From contig CM077005.1 in assembly GCA_039090855.1 (NCBI GenBank), positions 18,763,921 through 18,827,920 on the forward strand: DNA of 64,000 bases, given 5' to 3'. This document shows positions 55,010 to 64,000 of this stretch, piece by piece (positions within the stretch are counted from its first letter, which is position 1; each line of letters begins with the position of its first letter). Made by a program: the position numbers and the translations under genes. The notes under the pieces are model-generated. The model worked only from the letters and a program-made list of their open reading frames with translations, made no database searches and was not told the origin of the DNA. This DNA is from Macrothele yani. Lineage: Eukaryota; Arthropoda; Arachnida; Araneae; Macrothelidae.

Positions 55010-55640
55010 GGTCATTCCACGCGAAATCGTCAGATTTTGAATTAATTTTCCGCCAACACATCTCCGATTCTCACGATTTTTTTAAAATGAGCTAGTCCCA
55101 ACTTATAAAAACCCCGAAAGTTTCAATTTTTTGTTTCCGATAGGTTAGAAGATATAATTTTTTGAATTTTGGTGCATGGCGGACATATTTTGCGTAAAAA
55201 CACAAATATCTCCGTTATTTAGAATAAAAAGAAATACATAAATCGCCATTCTTAACTTTTTCTAAGGAATCTATTAGGGCAATGCACGCATTTCTGTCTG
55301 CTTTAGTTTTTGAGTTATGAGCAATGAAGAGAGCCTTTCTTCAATGCTTAAAAAGGCAATGTAGTACAGCACTTAGAAAGCTACAGCTATTATTCTTTGC
55401 AAAGAAAGGTTTAATCTATCAAATGAAGAAAAAAACCCCTTGGGCTTTTGCCTTAGCGCTGAGAAAAGAATTTTTAAACATGGTGCATGGCCACGGTGAC
55501 AGCGCAATCGGTGACTGCGTCGTGGCCACGGCTGTGCGGAGATTTGGTTCCGGAAGAAGAATGGCATTCCTCTTGTACGCAAGAAGCGGTAACCCCCACC
55601 GTGCGAACGTATGTATTGTTGAACTAACGTTTTGAAGGAA
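55010..55640 (+). repeat. Putative DNA-transposon terminus ('gggtcattccacgcgaaat')
   Basis: Starts gggtcattccacgcgaaatc, continuing atttcagatttt-like and 'tttttgagttatgagcaatgaa' sequence, a style of arthropod repeat that I know from many genomes but cannot classify. A 103-codon frame (55324-55635) follows with no recognised motifs; probably not coding. No inverted partner of the tip in the window. Confidence 0.45.
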
Positions 55641-56260
55641 AGGGATTCTTTATTTTAAAAAGGCATGATTAGTTCATGAACGATGTTTATATTTCGATGT
55701 CTCAGAATGCTGTGATCAATTTCCATATCAGTTTTTGATTATATTTAATCATATCAGACAAGAGGAAGTTGATCTTCCATAAAATGCACCCCCCCCCCCA
55801 ATGAATTTGGCGACTATAATAAAATTTAACATCTAAAGGTTTAAATTTTAAGTGTTCGCGAGATTTTCCCGCATTTTATGCCATCATCTGAATCGCTTCT
55901 TGAAATCGATGCAAAACCAAAATTATTTTAGCCGGGGGGGGATGATTGCTACCAGTGCTTTCGCTCTAGACAAGATATCGTTGAGAAATTTCTTGTTTCT
56001 TTTGCTAATTTTGGGGATCATCTTGTTTTGTTTTTTTTATTCTGGTGAGTATGTATGTATATGTATACATGGATAAAAAGTTCCGTCGTGCTTTGTTTTC
56101 AGATGTATCATGCCAGCGATGTAATGAAGTCTCTTTCCTTTTTAGATGTTTGTAGAGGGTTACTGCAAGTGACCGGACGCTCCAGACCTTTTGCGCACTT
56201 TGTCTGATCAACATCCTGCAAATTTATTGCTGCTCGTAAAGATATCGTTAAGTTAAACTT
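55641..56260. other. No gene recognised
   Basis: Unassigned; contains a C run at 55789-55798 and a G run at 55935-55941. Confidence 0.45.
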
Positions 56261-56484
56261 GCCGCCCCGGTGGTGCCGTAGTCTAAGCAATGGCTTATGA
56301 ATGATCATTCGTCCAAGATGTGTCCAGATTCGAATCCCGGTGAGGCATGGATATTGTGTTTGTCTTACGGCACTGACTCTCTCCCTTCCCTGGAACCAGT
56401 GACCCCAAATTAGGTACGGGCGACTGCTTATAGCCCACTGAGTTGCTCACGGTGATCGTTAAACCTCCAATAATAAAAAAAAAA
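56261..56484 (+). mobile_element. tRNA-derived SINE
   Basis: Older plus copy with an 'atgaatgatcattcg' insertion in the head; duplication aaacttgcc. Confidence 0.9.
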
Positions 56485-57915
56485 GTATAAACTTGCCATT
56501 CACCGCAGGATGAAAACGATGTTGGGAAAATTTTATATGTGCACGCAAAATCTCCGATATGATACTTTTTCTGTTGCGTGGAAACTAAATATGACCCGCG
56601 AGAAAAAGTAATGTTCGTGTCACCGATGTAAACCAATCAGTTCTAAACGTTCGGCTTTTTGAAGTTTATGAATTGTAGCCTCGTAAATAAAAAAGCAAAA
56701 TGGCATTCCACATGGCTGTTAGTTTTTGTACTTATGGGAAGGAAGAGAGGAGGGGAGGGGTGTCCTCTGAACGAATTTCTAAGAGAGCAGCAGAAATGCC
56801 TTTTGGAATTATAGTTTAAAGCGATCAGAGAGAGAAAAGACCTAAGTTAGCTAAAATTGTGAAGAAATAGTAACTTGCCATAGAGATTCGTATCCTTGGT
56901 TCCCGTACTACATACACATACGTTGAATAAATACTACGTACAGTATTCACTTGAAAACTTTTTTTGACTAGGGATAACATTATCAGCGTCGAGTAAAGTG
57001 CACATGACTGGAATTTTTTGCCAAAATTTCTGCCAAACACTTAAAATGCCCCTCTCCCATCATGTTTAACCCCCCCCCATGACCCACCCAGTTCTAGGTG
57101 GCTAGTGTCGCCACTGCCCTGAGTTTGTTAATTTATTTGCCATTATGGAATAACGTTTTTTGTTCGCCACAGATGCAGAACTGTTTATTTTTCTTAGAGA
57201 CGATTTACTCTTTTAATCCGTGTTATGGCTGACATGCTTGCTTCTAGTTTTTTTGTTTTTTTTCCCCCTCTTTTAAAGACAGTATAGTCCCAGACCTCGG
57301 AACTCCCCAGATCCTAATTTATGACCTCTGGCAAACTGAGGTTTTTGAGCCCTACGCAAGTTGAAAAGCTCTGTGGTGTGTTTTCTCAGATCACTTTTAT
57401 TCTCTTGCGATTTGAAAGTTGCTGCCTAGTTTTTCAGCGTCTTTGTGTATTGTGATTGTGGCATAATGCGTTAAACGAAAAAAAAAAAAAAAAAAACTAT
57501 TTCTTAATTCAAGAGACAGCTAAAGTAACTTGTCAATATGAGGACGATAACTGTGTTGCTACTGATAAAAAGAAACAAGCTCGTAAAACAGAGCGGACAA
57601 ATTTTGATCGCTAAATATTAACACTAGTTCCATACTTGTTTTACATAAATTGGTAGTCAATAATTGCGATGCATTGGGTATTACATTAACGAAAACATAC
57701 TCATACGTTCGAGGTCTTTTAATGTTTCCGATTATTTCTAAACTTATTGGCATGATTAATAAAAAATAATAATAAAGGAAATAAATCCAATTGCTGCCAC
57801 TCTGACGCCGGGATATGATTAGGAGGCATAAAATTTTTCGTTCAGTGTAACCATCAAACTGTATTTCCCAATTTTTGGGCGACACCATGAACAGTTAAAC
57901 TGTGTTTTCCTCATT
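56485..57915. other. No gene recognised
   Basis: Contains a hAT-like end reading cagtggcgacactagccacc in reverse (57097-57116) and a poly-A run at 57479-57496. Nothing else assignable. Confidence 0.45.
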
Positions 57916-58891
57916 TTAGGACATGTTCCAATGTGGCATTAAAGAGCTTGGGAGATATGGTTCACCTTGTCTCACTCCCTTTCCAACTTTTATGTGTGCT
58001 GTATTCTCAAACAGCCAAATCTTTGCACTTGCATTTTCGTAGATGTTATTAAAAATAATATTAATGTATGCATCTTCAATACCGCAGGATTTCAAAGCCA
58101 TTGTAACTGCTGATGGTTTCACCGAATCAAAGGCTTTTTCATAATCGATAAAAGCCATGCACAATGGAAGTTCATATTCCCTCGCTCTTTCAATTAGTTC
58201 TCTCAGTACGTGGATATGATCTATAGTGCTGTAGCCACTCCTGAATCCAGCTTGTTCTCTCGGTTGAGCCATGTCCAGTGTTACCTTCAAGCGGTGTGAA
58301 AGAACTTTAGTGAAGATTTTATAACCCACTGATAGGAGGTTGATAGGTCTGTAGTTCCTCTGCAAATTCTAAGAGAGTATTTCCACGCTGGTTTCTGTTG
58401 CTGTGACCGAATTTGCCTACTGAAGTTTCATTCTGTTGCTGTTGCCCTATTTTTGCATTGAAATCTCCCATAATTATCTTCAAGCGCTGCTTGCCTTTAT
58501 TATTTAGATGACTAATTTCTTCATAAAATTCTTCAATTTCTTCTTCAGGATGACTTGTGGTGGGTGCATAAGTTTGAATAATCTGAGCCTGGTATCTTCT
58601 TGAGAGTTGGATAATGAGTCGTGCAGCTCTGTCAGAGGAACTTTCAACTTCTACAACTTTATCCTTCAGTTTCTTGTTTATTATAAATCCAACACCACTA
58701 GGTCTGCCAGTATCTGTCCCACGATAGTAGAAGAGATGTCCACTTTTCAGCTCAATGAGATCTATTTTTCTCCTTACCTCACTTAGCCCAACAATATCCC
58801 ACTTGATCCTTTGTAGTTCCTCTTCCAATTCAAGAAGCCTTGAATCAGAAGTTAGGGAGCGTCCATTGTAAGTAGCCAAGGTTAGCATCAT
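57916..58891 (-). mobile_element. RTE LINE, internally deleted copy
   Basis: Minus strand: open endonuclease part (MLTLATYNGRSLTSDSRLLE .. FGHSNRNQRGNTLLEFAE) joined at about 58363 to the RT part (NYRPINLLSVGYKIFTKVLS .. GKGVRQGEPYLPS). Relative to the 26.6-kb copy about 1.0 kb is missing (equivalent of 27446-28474). It is also 3' truncated after the box with LFNATLE. The endonuclease here lacks the stop found in the 26.6-kb copy. Confidence 0.9.
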
Positions 58892-59040
58892 ATATATGTA
58901 AATATATATATATATATATATTCTATTAAACAGAAACTGAAGCTAAAAATTTTTTTTAACTCATACCAAGTACAACATAGAAAAGGTTATGTATTGACCG
59001 GTGTGAGCAAAAAGAAAAAAAAAAAAAAAAGAACAACTGA
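58892..59040. repeat. (TA)n and poly-A tract beside the LINE
   Basis: tatatatatatatatt run at 58900-58921 and an A run at 59010-59030. No gene. Confidence 0.8.
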
Positions 59041-59085
59041 ATGCAGAAAGTGTCGAGAATACTGAGCCTTGGCTTTATCAAGGAC
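59040..59085 (+). repeat. Short repeat shared with 62862-62905
   Basis: aatgcagaaagtgtcgagaa .. tgagccttggctttatcaa matches aatgcagtaattgtcgaaaa .. cgagccttggctttatcaa at 62862. Both lie a short distance upstream of a minus-strand RTE copy. Confidence 0.7.
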
Positions 59086-59889
59086 CAGCAAAAACTCTGC
59101 ATTTTCTCACTTCCACAAAGACCTATTTGGAAATGGGTTTCTGCAAAGTCGTGGATGCAAGTAATTAACCCACCTAAAAATATAAATATATATGTCATGT
59201 CCTCCGCAGAGTTGTATGACCTAGCTTTAGTTAACAATTTAGATTGCATCCATAACTCTCCTGGCCCGACCCATGCTCTTAATCTGTTACTATTAAACAG
59301 AAAGAAGATGATTATAGAAAACTCAAATTGTAAGAGTGACATAATGAACTAGAAATAATGTTCAGTAATTAACAAATAGTCAAGTTCGCCTGAGAGAGAA
59401 TTCAAACCTGAATATCCATACAAAAGTATTACAAGTTCTTAACATTTTTAAAGCACAGATTCTTGAAAGAAAACTGGATTATAAAAACCCCCTACTCCAC
59501 TACTTCTGACTACACAAAAATGAGAATAAAATAATGACAATAATAAACTAAAGAAATGCTTTGTGAAGGTTATGTTACATAAACAATTAGTTGCAATATG
59601 TACAAAGTATTTCAGAAGTGCTTTAAGTGCATAATTAAGTAGTTAATAAGTCCTTAACTGCATTGAAAATACAGCGCAGACTACAAGTACAATGAAACGG
59701 GCGGCTGCTTAGCCTTAGTTCCCTAAAAAACGCGCAAAAATACCAAGAAAAGTAAGAGTTTAAAATATGCAAAAAAGTTGATAGACTTGCTAGTGCCTAA
59801 AAACTTAAAGCAAGAAAAGAAAAATGTTCAAGAAGTTCAAATATTGAACCCGGAATACCTAAAAACCAAAAGACAAAGAAGAGAGCTTA

Positions 59890-60030
59890 CCTCTTATGCA
59901 ACTTTGCTTCTTTCACACTTGAGGAAACATGGCCGACTTTTCTACCCAAACTTCCAAACACCCCTGCCCCTCCCAGTTCGCTGGAGGGCAGTGTGGGTGG
60001 GGCTGAAGGCCTCCACACTCTGAAAAAATC
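59890..60030 (-). other. Candidate first exon with strong splice donor
   Basis: On the minus strand a GC-richer segment (ccccacccacactgccctcc, aaaagtcggccatgtttcct) ends at ttgcataagag/gtaagctc. The donor is near-perfect and the composition differs from the AT-rich surroundings. There is no clear reading frame; it may be a non-coding exon or a chance match. Confidence 0.3.
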
Positions 60031-60199
60031 CTACTCGCGGATAATTTTAACCGGAGAAAAAATATATAATTAAGATTGTGGACCTGTATGATCAGAAAGA
60101 GTAGAGTAAACTCTCCAGAATACTTGAGAAATATCATGAAATACACAAGTAGTGTATTTAATAATCTTTGCATGTATTTAATCACCTTAGTGAGCTTCT

Positions 60200-60660
60200 A
60201 TAGACTATTCAGAATCCTATTAATTTTAATGTTAGTTTTACTATTTTTAGTATAGCTATTCTGGTGAGTGAATAACTAGTTTTCTTTTATATTTATTTTT
60301 ATTTTCTTATATAAACAGATTTTTAAGTTTTTTTGTGATTTTATCTATATTATTTAATTTTTTATTTTTAATAGGACCTTCTTATCCATAGCACTAAGGT
60401 TCCTTTTAGTAGTTAATACCATCCTCTAGCCAACTTCCAAAAGGCTTTCATTGGTCAGAATCATATTATTAACTGTGTAGAAAATTAAAGCAGATCTGTC
60501 AACCTTACTCTATTATTCAGAATAATTTTTCTTAAAGTTCTTTTAATGAAAGAAGTAGGAATTTTGTTCTCTAGAAAACTGTCTAAAAGTTCCACTTAGT
60601 AGTTCTAATTCTGACTATTATATAGCTCTAATTATTGTACTATTCTCTTTTACGTGCGAT
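60200..60660. other. AT-rich, no gene recognised
   Basis: Very AT-rich; nothing assignable. Confidence 0.5.
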
Positions 60661-60668
60661 ATTTCAAA

Positions 60669-60970
60669 GTAACTTGTACAGAAAACTAGCGGATAATGCT
60701 TACCTTGGCATTCCTTTCTAGCGACGGGGACATTTCACGCATGTGTTTTCCGGTGTATAAAGAACGGTAAAAATTGATGTTTGAATCCTAAAGCAAAGAT
60801 CCAATGAGTATACCCAGCGAAAAGTGTGAGAAGTAAAGCCAGTCATCGCATACAACGGACTTTAGGACAATAACCTCAACAAAGACCGGAAAACACGTGC
60901 GTGAAATGGCCCCGTCGCTGGAAAGGAATGCCAAGGTAAGCATTATCCGCTAGTTTTCTGTACAAGTTAC
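60669..60970. mobile_element. Near-perfect palindrome, 86-bp arms
   Basis: Left arm 60669-60754 and right arm 60885-60970 are inverted copies differing at about three positions. Spacer 130 bp. Each arm contains aatgccaag/gtaagc, a consensus 5' splice site facing outward (minus at 60703, plus at 60936). The spacer begins gtataaagaac, TATA-box-like. No coding. The high identity points to a recent foldback element or recent gene conversion. Confidence 0.9.
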
Positions 60971-61089
60971 TGTATAAAAGTATGTTAATGTGGTAATTGA
61001 AGTCTAAATTGTTGCTGCAAATTCTTGAAATTCTAAGCACCTGAGAAATCAGTACATTCTCAATTACTTTGGTGGATATGTTATTATTA

Positions 61090-62600
61090 TATATATAATC
61101 ATCATCATTGTCAACCATTATCAATCCACTGCTGGACGAAGGTCTCCCCAAGTCTCTTCTACAACGGTCTGTCTTGTGCCAGTCTCCTCCATGCTACTCC
61201 CGCATACTTTCGAGCCTCATCCACCCATCTCCCATGTGGTCTTCTTCTGGGTCTTTTCTTGTCCCTTGGATTCCAATCTAAAATTTTGGCAGTCCATCGA
61301 TGGTCTGTTCTTCTGGCAGTATGTCCAGCCCATTGCCATTTCAGGGATTTAACTCTGATCATGATGTCTTCCACTCTTGTCATTTTTCAGATCCACGAGT
61401 TGCTCTTCTTATCTCTCCTGGTTACACCAAGCATGCACCTCTCCATGCGTCTTTGAGTTGTCTGCAGCCTTTGTATGTCTCTTTTAGTTAAGGTCCCCGT
61501 CTCTGCACCATACGTAAGCACTGGAAGGATGCATTGATCAAACACTTTTCTTTTAAGACATAATGGCATATTGCTCTTGAAAATTATGCGTTTTTTTCCA
61601 AAAGCTCTCCAGGCAAGATTTATACGCCGATTAATTTCTTCATCAATGTGACCCTCACTTGTCCAAGATAAACGTATGTATCTGTTATCTCCAGCTTTTC
61701 TCCATCAATCAATAAATCTTCATTTCTTGTAAAAGCATTGTACGTCACTTTTGTCTTCTGAAAGTTCATTTTTAATCCCACTTCTTTACTCTTGTCAGCA
61801 AGTTCCTGGATCATACTCTGCAGCTCTGATGGGGTAATGACTACGTCATCAGCAAAACAAAGGTGAGTTAGATAATCTCCATTAATCTTTATCCCTTTGT
61901 TTTCCCAGTTCAGTGATTGAAAAGACATTTTCCAATGTGGCATTAAAGAGCTTCGGAGATATGGTGTCACCTTGTCTCACTCCTTTTCCAAGTTTTATGT
62001 GTGTTGTATTCTCAAACAGCCAAATCTTTGCACTTGCATTTTCGTAGAGGTTATTAATAATATTAATGTATGCATCTTCAATACTGCAGGATTTCAGAGC
62101 CATTGTAACTGCTGATGGTTTCACCGAATCAAAGGCCTTTTCATAATCGATAACAGCCATGCACAATGGAAGTTCATATTCCCTCGCTCTTTGAATCAGG
62201 TCTCTCAATACATGGATATGATCTATAGTGCTGTAGCCACTCCTGAATCCAGCTTGTTCTCTTGGTTGAGCCATGTCTAGTGTTACCTTCAAGCAGTGTG
62301 AAAGAACTTTAGTGAAGATTTTATAAACCACTGATAGGTCTGTAGTTCCTGAGATCCTCAATGTCACCGTTTTTATGTAGCAGGATCATTGTAGCATTGT
62401 TCTAATCCTCAGGAATATTCCCTTCATTTAAGGCATCAAGTGAAAATTTGGGCGAGTACTGTTTCAATTTCTCTGCTTGCTTCTTGTATGATGTCTACAG
62501 TAAGACCATCTTCTCCTGGAGCTTTCCCCCGCTTCATGTTCTTGATTGCATGTGCAACTTCTGCTGGAAGGACGGGAAGAACTGGTACCTTTCATGGTGT
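61090..62600 (-). mobile_element. RTE LINE, 5'-truncated copy
   Basis: Minus strand: begins within the RT (PAEVAHAIKNMKRGKAPGED near 62590-62510), then frameshifts, LSVVYKIFTKVLSHCLKVTL, MAVIDYEKAFDSV, CFADDVVI (about 12 bases lost after it), VYLGQVR and the C-terminal MPLCLKRKVFDQCILPVLTY .. RWVDEARKYAGVAWRRL. The 3' end has (atg)n and (ta)n. Several frameshifts; not functional. Confidence 0.92.
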
Positions 62601-63230
62601 ATATTTATACACCCAAAAGTAAAAGTAAAAGATAAAATTTACAACCTAAAATTTAAAACCAAATTTTTTAACAAACAAAATTTTTTAACTAACAATCTGA
62701 AGATCATGACGCGCAACGCAGCAATAATGAATTTCAGAAATTACAAACTACAAAGCAGAGACTGAAACAAAAAATTATTATTTAACAAGGACAAAAACTA
62801 CAAATTAAACCTCAAAACCCAACAGGCATGAGTAAAAAATAAAATGATAGCAAAACCAGAATGCAGTAATTGTCGAAAATGCCGAGCCTTGGCTTTATCA
62901 AGAGGTGTGTCAGAATTTTATGACAGAGTCACACTAAAATTTAGGTTTTTATTGAGTAAAAGTGCTACAGAAATGCATAAAATCTTGTGAAAAATATAGC
63001 ACTTCATGGTTGTTGTATTCAGCATTTGTGTGGGAAGATTGAGCAGATGACCATCAAAGACTGCTATTGGAGCAGATGACCATCAACCGTTTTGAAATGA
63101 CAACTCAATTAAACAATTTTGGCGGCTGGTTGCACAGGGCTTTCAAATCACTCTGGGAATGTGAAAGCCTTGTACAACTGGGTTAAATTTTAGCAAAGAT
63201 GCTACCCAAACATTATGCAAAAAAAAAAAA
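62601..63230. other. No gene recognised
   Basis: A-rich sequence, the shared repeat at 62862-62905 and a poly-A run at 63219-63240. Confidence 0.5.
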
Positions 63231-63439
63231 AAAAAAAAAATGATTTTGGGAAGAGAACAGTGTGTGCACATGCACCACACTGGAGCAAAACTGGGGTACA
63301 TTGATTTCTGCCACCGTTTCATTGAACTTGGTGCTTAATAAAATTGTCAGAGGAGGGAAATATGGTGGTTTGTTTACAATCTGGGAGGTGGAGGGGGCTC
63401 TGTGTGGTTGAGCTGGTTCCAACAAATCAAGGTTTTGAC

Positions 63440-64000
63440 TAACATGCTGACAAGAGGGTGTATGTATGGTGTAGACCACACAAAGCCATGGATCTCAAAT
63501 GCCAAGTCAAGGTGTTGTAGGCTGAGGGGGTTTCAGGGATGTGTGCCACCTTGGAGTCCTTTGTACCTACTCAGACCACCAGCACTGCGCAGGGCTATGT
63601 TGACATACTTACTAACCACCCACACCTGTTCATGGCTATCCATTTCTTACTAGACAATGCCCTAATTCATTACTCCTGTTTGGTAAAAAACTAGTTGGAG
63701 GAACATCGCAGTGAGTTCACAACCCTCAAATGGCACTCTCACTCTCCTTATTTGGACCCAATTGAGCATCTGCATGATGAAGTAGAGTGATACATTTAAG
63801 CCCAAAGGTCACCACCAGGGAATCTCTGTGCTTTATGGAAAGCTGCCTCTGAGTTATGGTCACAGTACCAACTGAATGTCTCCATCAAGCTGGTAGTGTT
63901 AATGGTACAACATATTGCTGCTGCTGTGAGAGCAAAGATGGGCCCACACATTAGATGGGTGTGTTTTGATAAAGTATCTTTTCTGTGGGCACGCATATTT
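63440..64000 (+). pseudogene. Tc1-like transposase remnant, runs to the window edge
   Basis: Read across frames: YVDILTNHPHLFMAIHFLLD then NALIHYS (second Asp as LLDNA), EEHRSEFTTLKWHSHSPYLD, PIEHLHDEVE (Glu), ELWSQYQLNVSIKLV and HIAAAVRAKMGPHIRW. Order and spacing match the C-terminal half of Tc1 transposases. Heavily frameshifted; N-terminal half not recognisable upstream. Confidence 0.72.

Noticed and set aside
55324..55635. 103-codon frame with no internal stop
   Set aside because: No recognisable domain, unusual composition, and it sits inside a repeat-like unit; not reported as a gene.
57916..58891. Two-exon host gene from the joined endonuclease and RT frames
   Set aside because: Both parts are clearly RTE LINE and the junction has no intron signals.
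60669..60754. U1 snRNA-like gene because of 'cttaccttggc'
   Set aside because: Similarity to the U1 5' end is limited to about eight bases; the rest does not match, and the motif is better read as the complement of a splice donor.

Overview
This window looks like repeat-dominated DNA from a large animal genome, most likely an arthropod. It is AT-rich and has no bacterial gene order. It is packed with decayed Tc1/mariner and hAT transposons, an RTE-clade LINE in three pieces, a Penelope-like fragment, long inverted-repeat elements and about 28 copies of one tRNA-derived SINE. The species cannot be fixed from sequence alone. The only plausible host coding sequence is one HMG-box exon (minus strand, 13731-14024) with good splice sites on both sides; everything else recognisable as protein is transposon-derived or a multicopy pseudogene.

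Layout. 0.9-2.8 kb: a higher-order tandem array grown from the tail of a Tc1-like transposon. 2.9-5.3 kb: SINEs, a conserved multicopy hypothetical pseudogene and a Tc1 relic. 6.0-10.5 kb: a mariner whose terminal 145 bp is present four times, a foldback element, half a mariner and another Tc1. 11.4-12.7 kb: a ~146-bp tandem repeat. 13.1-14.0 kb: a Penelope-like GIY-YIG fragment beside the HMG-box exon. 14.5-22.5 kb: TTAA-flanked MITEs, a hAT-like relic and a mariner split by a SINE. 23.1-30.1 kb: a palindromic THAP-containing element broken open by a stack of insertions: a Tc1 (itself carrying a 588-bp TRIM), a hAT MITE and an RTE LINE. 30.9-36.0 kb: SINE-in-SINE nests, a MITE and a mariner relic. 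35.8-45.8 kb: a hAT (ZMYM1-like) relic with two SINE insertions, running into a 3.9-kb tandem segmental duplication that carries two copies of one Tc1 element. 46-49.2 kb: seven SINE copies. 51.6-53.9 kb: a second, different hAT transposase relic. 57.9-62.6 kb: two more broken RTE copies around a near-perfect 86-bp palindrome. 63.4-64.0 kb: a Tc1 remnant running to the window edge.

The most interesting object is the TRIM at 24801-25388. It has identical-length 163-bp LTRs, a textbook primer-binding site and polypurine tract, a 4-bp target duplication and no coding capacity. Each LTR holds a tRNA-like sequence with intact Pol III A and B boxes, analogous in design to Cassandra elements, which carry 5S RNA in their LTRs. 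Other notable themes are transposon tails that turned into tandem arrays (two cases within 7 kb) and palindromic elements whose arms carry outward-facing consensus 5' splice sites (two cases). All family assignments come from reading motifs by eye; no database search was run.
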